NCBI GenBank assembly: GCA_040506705.1
Contig: JBEVWG010000036.1
Span: 1 to 64,000, forward strand
Direction of reading: 5' to 3'
DNA length: 64,000 nt
Source: Thiodiazotropha sp040506705
GTDB lineage: Bacteria > Pseudomonadota > Gammaproteobacteria > Chromatiales > Chromatiaceae
The notes under the pieces are model-generated. The model saw only the letters and a list, made by a program, of their open reading frames with translations, did not search any database and was not told the origin of the DNA. Shown here piece by piece: positions 52,189 to 62,164 of the stretch. Numbering within the stretch: the first letter of the stretch is position 1; each line of letters starts with the position of its first letter. Made by a program: the position numbers and the translations under genes.

Positions 52189-54026
52189 GGTTCTCTTCCG
52201 AGTGCCTCAATCCAGTTAATTCGATCCAAGGGGTAGTTGAAAATTGCATCTTTTATTTCATTGCATCTGGATTGTCGGTGAGCAGTGTCATTGATCAGAC
52301 GATAGCTGTTAGAACGGTTACCAAAATTATTCTCCATGTTGTTCAGGAAATCGTGCAAATTATCACTTACTTGATTGTAATTGAGTAGCGTATGCCACCA
52401 CCTGTCAGGTTGATCTATTGCAGATCTGAGCGCATCAATTTTGTTACTGATCTGGTCTTGTTTTAGCAAATATTTATCAAGCATATTCTTGGTAATGTGT
52501 GCAATGGTTTGTTCAACTACCTTGTCATTGGGTACTGTTTTTGGAAACCCAAGTTCAGTCAGTCGTTGTATGGTAAACAACATCACGTCACCAAAGAACT
52601 GTCTTTCAAATTCACCACTAAGGTCGACACAATTGTGTTGACGTTCTACACCGGATCTGAATTCAGATTCATTGGTCTCTATCAGGGTGCGTTTATGCAT
52701 CATGGGTAGGTTTGCTGAGATGAAAGCGCCATCTAATTCAGATTTAAGAAGACGTCCAAGTACTGGGCCAGCCATTCTGAGGCTTAAAGTGGCAAAGGGT
52801 ATAAAATGGTGAAGCGCACTACCATTGATTATGTAGTTGCCGGTGTAGACGGTACGGGCAGGGGTGATACTCGAGTGCAAAGCTGAATGGATGTAATGGG
52901 ATTGACGTGTTGGGTGCTGTCCGTCAAAGAAGGCGTTCAGCTTTGCAGCAAAGTCAGTTAAACACACCTTGTTGCTATGGTCGCCATCTAAGGTGCAGCA
53001 GTAGTTATAGGTGCTATGTTTGGTTTTGAAGCCAAAAAGGTCGGCCATGTCATGATATGCCGCATCTTCTACAGTAGGAGAGTCTTGCTGGTGAAATTCA
53101 CAGGCATGGTGAGGGTCCAGGTTTTTAACTTTGGATATAAATCCGGCAACGTCGTCCAGAAAGTTACCGCCCATTACAGCTGGAGAGACGGGTGGGTCTC
53201 CGACAACCTTACCAGTAAGTACCTGGGTACTGGTATGAGAAAAGATATGGTCGATCTGGTGGAAGTAGTTTATTCCATAGACAGATTTACTATCGCTTCC
53301 AAAGTTAACCTGGAACTCCTGGTCGCTATCTACGAACCAGGTTAGTGTATTATTTTTTTTATTGATCAGTTCATTCAGTTTCAGATAACAGATGTTACGC
53401 GTGATGGAGGCGCCTTTATGGTAGAAGGTATCAGTTGGCAGATCACCTATAATCCTTTTAATCTTTGATCTTTGTTGGCGGTCAAGTTTGGCAATTTGTG
53501 ACTGTTGCTCTTCCAGTCCGAAATATGTACTGGACAATCCTAAGCGATCGAATGTCTCAACAGTCAGTTTAATAGCCTCTCTATTCTGCTCACTCTGACT
53601 ATCATCTGCGACCAAAACATTGATCTTTTTATATCGGTCGCCCTCTCTGCCGCCATAGTAGAATCGTTGGCATAGTGTCAGTAGTGAATTCAGGCAGTTT
53701 TTCAGATGTTGTGGTCTGTCTGCGATCGGTATAACAATGATAAAGTTATGACGATCATCACCAGCAAGCTGGGATAGCTGAGACTCCATTTCATGGAAAA
53801 GAAGCTGTTGCTGTTTCAGTAAGCTATCGGGGTAGCCGCTTTCGGATAATCGTCTCTCTAAAGTTATTGCTGCGCTGTTGTATAGTTCAAGCAGATTTTC
53901 TGCTGTGAGTTGGCTCTCCGGCTTAAGTTTGTGCTCATTGAGTCTCTTAATGAGACTCTCATTATCTACTTCGATATTGGTAGAATCGATTAGCTGGTTG
54001 AGCACCACTGGTTTCAGGTGTGCCAT
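52185..54026 (-). CDS. Large GT2-like glycosyltransferase
   Basis: A 613-residue soluble protein. Residues about 90-250 resemble a GT-A fold: FIIVIPIADRPQHLKNCLNS, VLVADDSQSEQNREAI and WFVDSDQEF with a DxD-type motif. The rest contains LTGKVVGDPPVSP, a DPHHACEFHQQDSPT histidine-rich loop and a helical C-terminus. No close family was recognised. It is 7 nt downstream of the TPP-enzyme gene, so one operon of three genes runs on the minus strand. Confidence 0.68.
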   Translation of the reverse strand: MAHLKPVVLNQLIDSTNIEVDNESLIKRLNEHKLKPESQLTAENLLELYNSAAITLERRLSESGYPDSLLKQQQLLFHEMESQLSQLAGDDRHNFIIVIPIADRPQHLKNCLNSLLTLCQRFYYGGREGDRYKKINVLVADDSQSEQNREAIKLTVETFDRLGLSSTYFGLEEQQSQIAKLDRQQRSKIKRIIGDLPTDTFYHKGASITRNICYLKLNELINKKNNTLTWFVDSDQEFQVNFGSDSKSVYGINYFHQIDHIFSHTSTQVLTGKVVGDPPVSPAVMGGNFLDDVAGFISKVKNLDPHHACEFHQQDSPTVEDAAYHDMADLFGFKTKHSTYNYCCTLDGDHSNKVCLTDFAAKLNAFFDGQHPTRQSHYIHSALHSSITPARTVYTGNYIINGSALHHFIPFATLSLRMAGPVLGRLLKSELDGAFISANLPMMHKRTLIETNESEFRSGVERQHNCVDLSGEFERQFFGDVMLFTIQRLTELGFPKTVPNDKVVEQTIAHITKNMLDKYLLKQDQISNKIDALRSAIDQPDRWWHTLLNYNQVSDNLHDFLNNMENNFGNRSNSYRLINDTAHRQSRCNEIKDAIFNYPLDRINWIEALGREP

Positions 54027-54033
54027 TATTCAC

Positions 54034-55701
54034 TCAACGTTTTGAAGAGTAGTTGGGGAAGGCGTTCTTATCAATCGCGATATCTATCAAGTTGATGGAT
54101 TGACGGAGATCCTGGTTTTCGAACAGATCTGCCAGTTGGTCAATATTGGTTATCTGTTTATATTGTATACCGAATGATTGGGCTAAATGGTGGTAGTCAG
54201 GGTTGACGAAGTCACAGTTTATAAAGCGCTTGTCATAAAGTTGATGTTGGTTCTTTCGTATTAAACCCATGGTGCCATTATTAAACATGACGATATTCAG
54301 AGGTTTGTTGTAGTTGACCGCTGTCATGATTTCCATGCAGCACATCTGAAAACCACCATCTCCAAGAATCGCAAAGCTCGGTAGGATTTCAGTGAATTGT
54401 GCACCAATCGCAGCAGGTATTGCATGTCCCAGGGATGAGATACCTGCGTTCGGGTGGTAGTGATGGTGGTTAGCGACATCGTAGAAGTTCTGGGCAAAAA
54501 TAATATTGTCATCAAATACCCGTATTTCATCAGAGAATCGTGCGCTCAACTCTTTGTAGAAGGTTTCGATCAGGGAGAATCCGGATTTAAAAATGGTATA
54601 ACCATTATCGGAAGTACTTTTTAACTGATTGATCGATTGCTCAATCTTTGGAGTGCCTGAATGTCCGCTTTTCTGATCCTTGAGAACGTTCAGCAATGTT
54701 TCAAGGATCTGACTGATATCGCCACATATTGCAAGGTCGGTATTTAAGACTTTTCCCAGTTGGTGGGCTGCCTGATCAATTTGGATGATTTTCAGATTAC
54801 CAAGCAGCGACTTGTCCCAAACATAACTTGTTCTTTCATTAAAACTGGCCCCAAGTACAATCAACAGATCAGCATTCTCCCTAATGTATTGATAGGCGAC
54901 CCCATTCGAGGTTACGCCGAGGCTTCCCAGGGAGAGATCCGACCGCTCATTGATCACCCCTTTGGCCTTTAAGCTTGAGGCGACAGGGATGTTTAACAAG
55001 TTACTGAGCTCTGATAAAGCTTGCTGTGCACCTGATCGAATGGTGCCGTATCCAGCAACAATTACCGGATGATTGGCTTCATTCAATAGTTCCAGGATAC
55101 TACTGACCAAGTCACTGGTTAGACTGACTGGTGCATGTGGCAGGTTGAATGAGAGCTCGTCCAATATCTCTTCATCAACAAGTTCGCTCTGAACATTGAA
55201 CGGGATGCTCAATAGAACCGGGCCAGGATTACTCTCCAACAACGCCTTGGTGGTTTGGGTTAAAACCTGCGGTAGATAGTCGACTCGTTCGATGGATTTG
55301 CTGTAGCGGGTGATATGTTTGAATAGTGCAACCTGATCGAGGCTGCCGCCTTCACCTGAACTCTCCTGAAGACCTCCTTTTCCAAAGATATAGGTGGGGG
55401 CCTCCCCTGTGATCACTAATACAGGCTGTTTGTCGGCGTAGGCATTGGCAATGCCGGTTATCAGGTTGGTTGCCCCTGGTCCGGCCGTTGCGATGCAGGC
55501 TGAGACTTTTTCAGATGATTTTGCATAGCCACCTGCCATGAAGGCTGCACCCTGCTCGTGTTTGGCAAGTACGGCTTCAATCTTAGAATCGTAGAGTGCG
55601 TCGTAGATGGGTAGAACGTGAGCGCCGGGCATACCGAATATTGTATCAACGCCTAAACGCTCTAAATATCTTACGATTAATTCACTGACTTTTATCTTCA
55701 T
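54034..55701 (-). CDS. TPP-dependent acetolactate-synthase-like enzyme
   Basis: A 555-residue enzyme of the IlvB family: N-terminal pyrimidine domain with GMPGAHVLPIYDAL, the catalytic glutamate in AKHEQGAAFMAGGYAK and GPGATNLITGIANAYADKQP, a central Rossmann domain, and the TPP-binding motif GDGGFQMCCMEIMTA ending in MFNNGTMG. No regulatory subunit gene follows. In a sugar locus such enzymes can attach two-carbon branches to deoxysugars (YerE-like) or make a modifying acid; the exact reaction cannot be told from sequence. Confidence 0.85.
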   Translation of the reverse strand: MKIKVSELIVRYLERLGVDTIFGMPGAHVLPIYDALYDSKIEAVLAKHEQGAAFMAGGYAKSSEKVSACIATAGPGATNLITGIANAYADKQPVLVITGEAPTYIFGKGGLQESSGEGGSLDQVALFKHITRYSKSIERVDYLPQVLTQTTKALLESNPGPVLLSIPFNVQSELVDEEILDELSFNLPHAPVSLTSDLVSSILELLNEANHPVIVAGYGTIRSGAQQALSELSNLLNIPVASSLKAKGVINERSDLSLGSLGVTSNGVAYQYIRENADLLIVLGASFNERTSYVWDKSLLGNLKIIQIDQAAHQLGKVLNTDLAICGDISQILETLLNVLKDQKSGHSGTPKIEQSINQLKSTSDNGYTIFKSGFSLIETFYKELSARFSDEIRVFDDNIIFAQNFYDVANHHHYHPNAGISSLGHAIPAAIGAQFTEILPSFAILGDGGFQMCCMEIMTAVNYNKPLNIVMFNNGTMGLIRKNQHQLYDKRFINCDFVNPDYHHLAQSFGIQYKQITNIDQLADLFENQDLRQSINLIDIAIDKNAFPNYSSKR

Positions 55702-56065
55702 CGAACTTCTAATTCGGGGAATGATATCCAGCTTAGGAGACTAATTAGGATGGCATGCCCAGTCTGTTTATATCTAGCAACATAGACGAAGCGTCGCGTG
55801 GTGCGATTCAAGCTCAGGCCTGGGTATTATCCCTGGAGTGCCGGGTTGCAGATAGATGCAAAGTTCGGTGAGGGTATTCGAAATTCTGTAAAAATGCACT
55901 ATCTCCCATGGATTATTAGTCCCTGACGATAAGTATCCCGACACTCAGGTCTACAAGAGTGGCTCAGAACAAGGCACGGTTCGCAAGTTATGGCTCAAGC
56001 GCCGCAACATAGAGCTGTAGCCCTAACCCTATGAGATTAAATGCATATTCCGCAGCTGGTTATCG
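55702..56065. other. 364-bp intergenic region, nothing recognised
   Basis: It contains the upstream region of the TPP-enzyme operon and the downstream region of the MFS gene. No terminator with a T run, small gene or member of the repeat families was found. Confidence 0.45.
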
Positions 56066-57262
56066 TCAATTTCCAACTGCGGTGGAGTAGGCAAGACGAC
56101 TCTCTCTGCCTTGTGTGGGTGCTTCAGGAACCAGTAGGGAGAGGGCAAAAGAGATGGCTGCCATAGCCGCGCCAGCATAGAACACCAGGGCTGGTGAGCT
56201 AAGCCAGATCAGGCCGAATAGTGCCGGAATGATAACCGCAGCGATATGGTTGATAGAGAAACTGACCCCGGCTGTCGAGGCAATATCCTCTTTGGCGGCT
56301 ATTTTCTGAAAGTAGGTTTTCAGAGCAATTGCCATGGCAAAGAAGAGATGGTCAACAATATAGAGCGCGCCTGCCATGATGACATTTTCGACCAGGGCAT
56401 AGCCACAAAATACCAACACCAATCCGGCATATTCAATAAGCAGTGCCTTGTGTTCACCGATTCTGCCAATCATTCGTCCGATGCGAGGGGCAAGAAAAAC
56501 ATTGATTGAAGCATTGATCAGAAACAGCATGGCAATCTGGGAGACGCTATATCCGAACTTCTCCACCATTAAGAATCCTGCAAATACCACAAAGATCTGA
56601 CGACGGGCCCCTGACATGAAGGTCAGCAGATAGAATAGCCAATATCGTTTTCGCAATACCATATGCTTGTGCTGCTCTGTTTTTTGGGGGAACAGGGGGA
56701 AGATGAACCAGGCGCCCAGAGCAATCAGCAGTGTCAGGCTACCCATAACCAGATAGATCCAGCGGTAATCCAGTTGCAGCAGATTATCCCCAAGCCAGAT
56801 CAGTCCGAAGGTTATTATCGATGCAAATGAGCCTGCAGCGATCAATCGACCCAGAACTTCGGCAGAATTGGATGTGTCGGTCCACTGCAGGGCCAGGGAA
56901 GTCTGCAGTGTTTCGTAATAGTGGAAACCGACAGACATAATGACGGTAGTGATATATAGCCCTAAAGCAGATGGGAAGAAACCTGTCAGCGCAGTGCCTA
57001 CTCCGAGCAGAGCCAACGAGATATAGGCCAGTTTTTGCTCACGTACCAACAGCAGCAGAAAAACCACGCCAAAAGCGAGAAAGCCCGGTATCTCACGAAG
57101 ACTTTGGAGTATGCCCATCTCCCTTCCTGAAAAAACCGCTCGTTCGATCGCGAAATTGTTCAACAGGGTCTGCCAGGTGGCAAAACTGAGTGGCACTGCT
57201 ATCGCCAGCAGAAGCAGCAGAATTTCGGGGCGGTGTTGAATTTTGGTCAGAATGTTTGGCAT
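56066..57262 (-). CDS. MFS transporter
   Basis: A 398-residue protein with 11-12 hydrophobic helices. An MFS layout is visible with FLAPRIGRMIGRIGEHKALL between helices 6 and 8 and AKEDIASTAGVSFSINHIAA in the second half. Substrate unknown. It is divergent from an AraC-type regulator with a 44-bp intergenic region, so the pair is probably a regulator and its target. Confidence 0.85.
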   Translation of the reverse strand: MPNILTKIQHRPEILLLLLAIAVPLSFATWQTLLNNFAIERAVFSGREMGILQSLREIPGFLAFGVVFLLLLVREQKLAYISLALLGVGTALTGFFPSALGLYITTVIMSVGFHYYETLQTSLALQWTDTSNSAEVLGRLIAAGSFASIITFGLIWLGDNLLQLDYRWIYLVMGSLTLLIALGAWFIFPLFPQKTEQHKHMVLRKRYWLFYLLTFMSGARRQIFVVFAGFLMVEKFGYSVSQIAMLFLINASINVFLAPRIGRMIGRIGEHKALLIEYAGLVLVFCGYALVENVIMAGALYIVDHLFFAMAIALKTYFQKIAAKEDIASTAGVSFSINHIAAVIIPALFGLIWLSSPALVFYAGAAMAAISFALSLLVPEAPTQGRESRLAYSTAVGN

Positions 57263-57306
57263 GAATATATTATGCGGCCATTTTTATTTGGCGTAATAGC
57301 TATAAT

Positions 57307-58101
57307 ATGACAATGAATAGTGAAAAACAGACAGTGGACTCGCTTGTTCACGTGGGATATATCGTTGATCCCGAGCGGCCTGTGTTGTCCATTTCCGGTG
57401 AGCGGAAGGCATCTGAGCAGGTATCCAGGCATGCTCATCTTCGGGGGCAGTTGCTGTTTGCCATTCGCGGAGCGATGAAAGCGACCACAGACGATGGCGC
57501 CTGGCTTGTACCGCCATCACAGGCGGTATGGATTCCTGGTGGGGTAATGCATGAGGTTGAAATGGCCCAGGCTGTTTCTCTTCGGTCGATCTATATCGAT
57601 CCCAGCCACACGACAGATCTGCCTGTGGAGTGTTCTGTTTTGAGGGTGTCACCGCTGTTGCAGGCTTTAATACTTGAAGCCACAGCGATCGGAAATGAGT
57701 ATCTGCCCGATACTGCCGAAGCCCGCTTAATGTTGGTGATCATCGATCAGCTGAAAAAAATTGAGCAGTTCCACTTCTATCTGCCTTTTTCCGATGAGCC
57801 AAAGGTCTCAAAGGTGACAGATGCAATGCTTCAAAATCCAGCAGATAACAGGACTCTGGCAGAGTGGTCAAAACTGATCGGTGCAAGTGAGCGCACCCTT
57901 GGGAGACTCTTTTTGCGTCATTTGGGGATGAGCTTCGGGGCCTGGAGACGACGTCTGCGACTCTTGGAGTCGATAGACAGGCTTGGTAATGGTGCTTCAG
58001 TTACAGAGGTCTCATACGAGCTTGGATATGCTAGCCCCAGTGCATTTATTGCCATGTTCCGGCAAAATCTGGGGGTCCCTCCTGCGAGGTTTTTTAACTG
58101 A
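57307..58101 (+). CDS. AraC-family regulator with cupin sensor domain
   Basis: A 264-residue transcription factor. The N-terminal cupin includes HAHLRGQLLFAIRGAMK and VWIPGGVMHEV; the C-terminal double helix-turn-helix includes LAEWSKLIGASERTLGRLF and VTEVSYELGYASPSAFIAMF, then the family ending LGVPPARFF. It probably controls the divergent MFS gene. Its position between a variable island and rpoZ replaces gmk, which is usual there in this class. Confidence 0.9.
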   Translation: MTMNSEKQTVDSLVHVGYIVDPERPVLSISGERKASEQVSRHAHLRGQLLFAIRGAMKATTDDGAWLVPPSQAVWIPGGVMHEVEMAQAVSLRSIYIDPSHTTDLPVECSVLRVSPLLQALILEATAIGNEYLPDTAEARLMLVIIDQLKKIEQFHFYLPFSDEPKVSKVTDAMLQNPADNRTLAEWSKLIGASERTLGRLFLRHLGMSFGAWRRRLRLLESIDRLGNGASVTEVSYELGYASPSAFIAMFRQNLGVPPARFFN

Positions 58102-58224
58102 ATGGTGTTGTTTCAAGGCTATTTTTACCTCATGAAATTGGCTTTGATGTAAACATAGTTTATGATCTCCATCTTTTCCCGGCCTTGTGGGCCGATCAAG
58201 TATCAATTCCTCTGGGGATAAACC

Positions 58225-58497
58225 ATGGCACGCGTGACAGTTGAAGATTGTATGGCATATGTTGATAACCGTTTTGATCTGGTATTGCTTGCCACGAAAC
58301 GTGCCCGCCAGCTGGTGAATGGCGTTGAGCCGCTGCTACCCTGGGAAAATGACAAGCCTACCGTCATGGCACTACGTGAAATTGCTGAGGGCTTGATCAA
58401 TCATAAGGATGTGGATGCACAGATAGCTAGCCAGGAATCGGTTACGGATGAGGCAATTATGGATGTGGACATCTCCCCAATGGGATCAAATCAATAA
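58225..58497 (+). CDS. rpoZ: RNA polymerase omega subunit
   Basis: A 90-residue subunit beginning MARVTVEDCMAYVDNRFDLV, followed by ATKRARQL and KPTVMALREIAEG; this is the canonical omega pattern. It helps assemble beta' and binds ppGpp in proteobacteria. It lies 118 nt upstream of spoT, the conserved partner. Confidence 0.97.
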   Translation: MARVTVEDCMAYVDNRFDLVLLATKRARQLVNGVEPLLPWENDKPTVMALREIAEGLINHKDVDAQIASQESVTDEAIMDVDISPMGSNQ

Positions 58498-58615
58498 CCA
58501 GCTCCCTTCATTCGCGGTCAAAATGACCGCGCATAACATTTTTCCCGCTTATCGACTTGCAACATAGGGCTGAATCAGCACAGAATCGCTATAACAGCGA
58601 TTGTGGAGTGCCCGG

Positions 58616-60790
58616 ATGAGCAACCCTTTAGGCCTTATAGATAATGATCAGGATACGCCGCGTTTCCTGATCAGTGATCTGTGCGCCTACCTGGAAGAGT
58701 ATCTCTCTTCGGATCATATACGCGAAGTCTATCGTGCCTACCTGTTTGGGGCTGAAGCTCATGTAGGGCAGCATCGGAAGACAGGCGAACCCTATATCTA
58801 TCATCCTGTTGCTGTGGCCCGCATCCTGGCTACCATGCGCATGGACTATAAATGCCTGATGGCTGCCATACTGCACGATGTGATCGAGGATACACCAACT
58901 GCCAAGGAGCAGCTGGCCGATACCTTTGATTCAGAGATTGCTGAACTGGTGGATGGGGTCAGCAAGCTCTCAAAAATCGATTTTAATTCTCAGGCCGAGG
59001 CCCAGGCTGCAAGTCTGCGTAAGATGCTGTTGGCGATGACCAAGGATATTCGTGTGATCCTTATCAAGCTGTCAGATCGATTGCACAATATGCGCACACT
59101 TGGGGTTATGCGCCCGGACAAGTCTCGCCGAATCGCCAAGGAGACACTGGATATCTTTGCGCCGATTGCCAATCGTTTAGGCATCAACAGCATGCGACTC
59201 GAATTGGAAGAGCTGGGTTTTGCCGCCTATTGGCCAATGCGATATCGCGCTCTTAAAAAGGCGGTGGCCGATGCCAGAGGGCATCACAGGGAATTGGTGG
59301 AGAATGTTGAGAAGGCTTTGGGTGCCCGTCTCGAGCAAGAGGATTTCCAGGGGCAGGTCTACGGCCGCCAAAAGCATCTCTACAGTATCTATTTAAAGAT
59401 GGTAGAGAAGAAGCTCAGCTTTTCTGAAGTCGTCGATGTATTTGCCTTTCGTATCGTGGTCGAACGGGTTGATACCTGCTATCGGGTACTCGGTGTGGTG
59501 CACAATCTCTATAAACCAATGCCTGGCAGGTTCAAAGACTATATCGCGATACCCAAAGCGAATGGCTATCAATCTTTGCATACCGTGTTGTTCGGCCCCC
59601 AGGGTATCCCGATTGAAATTCAGATCCGTACAGAAGAGATGGACAAGCTGGCTGAATCCGGTATTGCTGCACATTGGATGTATAAAACCGGCGAGGCCAG
59701 TGGGCAGTGGGTTAAGTCCAGAGCCTCTGACTGGCTGCAAAACCTACTGGAAATGCAGCAAGGCGTTGGTGACTCAATGGAGTTTCTGGAGCACGTCAAA
59801 GTCGACCTGTTCCCTGATGAGGTCTATGTGTTCACTCCCAGAGGACGCATCATGGTGCTTCCTAAAGGCGCTACGGTTGTAGATTTCGCCTACAGCGTCC
59901 ATACCGATGTTGGTAATACCTGTGTTGCGGCACGGGTTGATCGCCGCCTGGTGCCATTGCGAACCCGATTGCATAATGGCCAGACAGTGGAAATCATCAA
60001 TTCTGAAACTGCTGGCCCCAGTCCTGCGTGGCTGAATTTTGTCGTTACCGGCAAGGCCAGAGCCAATATCCGCTCCTATCTGAAGAATCTTCAGGATCAG
60101 GAAGCGGTAAATTTGGGTAAGCGATTGCTGGAAAGAGAGTTGAACCTGATTTCACTGAAGTTGGATGAGATAGATAAAGAGCAGGTGGAAAAGGTATTGG
60201 AAGAGTTCCGGCTGGAGAGCTTGGATAAGCTGCTTGCCGGCATAGCCCTGGGTAATCATATGCCAATGTTGATTGCCCGGCGTATGGCAGGAGAAGAGAT
60301 GGCTCCCGCTGTGAATGAAACCAGTCCACAAGAGATAGAGCAGCCTTCGGGTGGATTGGCGATCCGGGGCACTGAAGGCATGGTCGTCAACTTCGCAAAG
60401 TGTTGCTGGCCGATACCAGGTGATGCCATTGTTGGTGTCTTCAATCCGGGTAAGGGGATCGTAATTCACCGTCAGGGCTGCCCCAACCTGGGAGACTACA
60501 AGAAGCATGGTCATAAGTGGATTGAGGCTGAATGGGAAACCGATGTAAAAGGTGAATTCGCGACCAAGATCAGGGTTGAGTCTGGTAACCAGCGTGGGGT
60601 ATTGGCTTCTGTGGCTTCGGTGATTTCTCAGCAGGAATCCAACATCGAGCATGTTGGCTCAGAAGAGCGGGATGGTCTCTCGTCAACATTGGTATTCATC
60701 ATTACCGTGAAGAGTCGTCGTCATCTGGCGAGGATTATGCGTCAGGTAAGATCGTTGCCATCTGTGATGCGCATCAATCGAGTCAAGTAG
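58616..60790 (+). CDS. spoT: Bifunctional (p)ppGpp synthetase/hydrolase
   Basis: A 724-residue enzyme of the stringent response. The hydrolase domain has HRKTGEPYIYHPVAVARILA and an intact HDVIEDT. The synthetase domain has RFKDYIAIPKANGYQSLHT and EIQIRTEEMDKLAESGIAAHW. TGS, zinc-finger/helical (FAKCCWPIPGDAIVG) and C-terminal ACT domains complete it. A GGAG site supports the ATG at 58616 rather than the upstream alternative start. Gene order rpoZ-spoT-ridA is conserved. Confidence 0.96.
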   Translation: MSNPLGLIDNDQDTPRFLISDLCAYLEEYLSSDHIREVYRAYLFGAEAHVGQHRKTGEPYIYHPVAVARILATMRMDYKCLMAAILHDVIEDTPTAKEQLADTFDSEIAELVDGVSKLSKIDFNSQAEAQAASLRKMLLAMTKDIRVILIKLSDRLHNMRTLGVMRPDKSRRIAKETLDIFAPIANRLGINSMRLELEELGFAAYWPMRYRALKKAVADARGHHRELVENVEKALGARLEQEDFQGQVYGRQKHLYSIYLKMVEKKLSFSEVVDVFAFRIVVERVDTCYRVLGVVHNLYKPMPGRFKDYIAIPKANGYQSLHTVLFGPQGIPIEIQIRTEEMDKLAESGIAAHWMYKTGEASGQWVKSRASDWLQNLLEMQQGVGDSMEFLEHVKVDLFPDEVYVFTPRGRIMVLPKGATVVDFAYSVHTDVGNTCVAARVDRRLVPLRTRLHNGQTVEIINSETAGPSPAWLNFVVTGKARANIRSYLKNLQDQEAVNLGKRLLERELNLISLKLDEIDKEQVEKVLEEFRLESLDKLLAGIALGNHMPMLIARRMAGEEMAPAVNETSPQEIEQPSGGLAIRGTEGMVVNFAKCCWPIPGDAIVGVFNPGKGIVIHRQGCPNLGDYKKHGHKWIEAEWETDVKGEFATKIRVESGNQRGVLASVASVISQQESNIEHVGSEERDGLSSTLVFIITVKSRRHLARIMRQVRSLPSVMRINRVK

Positions 60791-60909
60791 AGGATTCAGT
60801 CACTAAGTGTTGAGCTTTGAGTTCTTGCAATGTGCTTTTATTTATCTCTTTGACAGATAAATAGTATAGGATCATATGGCAGGTCCAATAAAAAAAGAGG
60901 AATTTCATA

Positions 60910-61296
60910 ATGAGTCGAGAAATCATCCGAACTGACCAGGCTCCGCAAGCTATAGGAACCTATTCCCAAGCGGTTAAAGTTGGTCAGACAGTCTATTTGT
61001 CGGGTCAGATTCCCTTGGTTCCCGAGACTATGGAGATGGTTGAGGGTGGTATTGAACAGCAAATCAGAAGGGTGTTCGATAACCTGCATGCAGTTGCGAG
61101 AGCGGCTGGCGGAAACCTTTCTGATGTCGTTAAACTGAACGTTTTTCTTACCGATTTAGTCCATTTTCCTGTAGTAAATGAGGTGATGGCCGATTACTTT
61201 TCACAACCCTACCCGGCAAGGGCAGCTATTGGTGTGGCGGCACTTCCAAAAGGTGCAGAAGTAGAGATGGATGCAGTTATGGAAATCGATTCATAA
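60910..61296 (+). CDS. ridA: RidA-type enamine/imine deaminase
   Basis: A 128-residue protein of the Rid/YjgF family: PQAIGTYSQAVKVGQTVYLS, then GQIPLVP, NLHAVARAAGGNLSDVVKLN and the arginine in PYPARAAIGVAALPKGAEVE. It hydrolyses reactive 2-aminoacrylate and similar intermediates. It is preceded by a good AGAGGAA ribosome site. It normally lies just before recG in this class; two genes intervene here. Confidence 0.96.
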   Translation: MSREIIRTDQAPQAIGTYSQAVKVGQTVYLSGQIPLVPETMEMVEGGIEQQIRRVFDNLHAVARAAGGNLSDVVKLNVFLTDLVHFPVVNEVMADYFSQPYPARAAIGVAALPKGAEVEMDAVMEIDS

Positions 61297-61349
61297 TGGG
61301 TTAGCTGTAAAAAAGCCCACATTTTGATGTCAACAGATATCGGAGCGTG

Positions 61350-62105
61350 ATGAGCAACAAACTTCAGCAGATGATGCAGGTAAATATAAAGGGCAGGGCC
61401 TTTGTTATCTGCCAATCCCGTGGTGTTTCTGATCCCAGTATAATTTCTTACTATGTACAGATACTCGAAGAAGCAACTATGGCAATGCTATCGGATGATA
61501 GCTCTATCACAGATTTTCATGCAGCCCTGAATGAACAAGCGGCTTGGCTTGAGCGGGAAATTGACCAGCTGAATGAGGCTGGTCCAGCCGTAGACGAGGC
61601 TTCCTCAACCTCCGATAATCCAATTGATGATGGCGAAGAGAAGCAGGAAAAACAACCCAAACCTGAGCGCGACCATAAGAAAGAATCAGGCTATGTACCA
61701 GACGCCAAGTCGATGCCGGAACGTCTTAAGGATCGGCGTGCTGAAATGGAACATCTTTTAGCCAATGATTGTGTGACATTGAAATTGGTGACTCCGAAAC
61801 AAGCCAAGAAATATGTTCAGGGATTGGTGGGCAGAGATCCGAAAAAAGCAGAAGCAGATCTGGTTGCTGAACTACGTAACGCTCTGCATCAGCATGTCGT
61901 CAGTTTTATTCGTAAAAACAATGGCGGGCCCTGGAACAGTGCTACTGAGCAGACTGAAATAAGGATGCAGATAGCCAAGACCAAATCCCTTCAAGCCTTG
62001 GTCAACCTTTCAAAGGTATTGCTTAGTGAAAGGGAAGAGTGGGTGCGGAAATCCAAAAAAAGTCTGGTTGGTCGCTTGTTTGGCGGACGGGTAAAGCTGG
62101 ATTAA
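61350..62105 (+). CDS. Unknown protein between ridA and recG
   Basis: About 251 residues, soluble. An N-terminal helical part (NKLQQMMQVNIKGRAFVICQ, LEEATMAMLSDDSSITDFH) is joined by a long acidic/lysine-rich linker (about 85-120) to a basic helical domain that begins KSMPERLKDRRAEMEHLLAN and ends KKSLVGRLFGGRVKLD. No family, catalytic motif or membrane segment recognised. GGAG before the ATG at 61350. A repeat end lies 60 nt downstream. Confidence 0.7.
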   Translation: MSNKLQQMMQVNIKGRAFVICQSRGVSDPSIISYYVQILEEATMAMLSDDSSITDFHAALNEQAAWLEREIDQLNEAGPAVDEASSTSDNPIDDGEEKQEKQPKPERDHKKESGYVPDAKSMPERLKDRRAEMEHLLANDCVTLKLVTPKQAKKYVQGLVGRDPKKAEADLVAELRNALHQHVVSFIRKNNGGPWNSATEQTEIRMQIAKTKSLQALVNLSKVLLSEREEWVRKSKKSLVGRLFGGRVKLD

Positions 62106-62164
62106 TAGAAGCATCTTCAGACGCGGCAAAAAGCCGCTACTGTTTGGCTGGATTCACTAATGTA

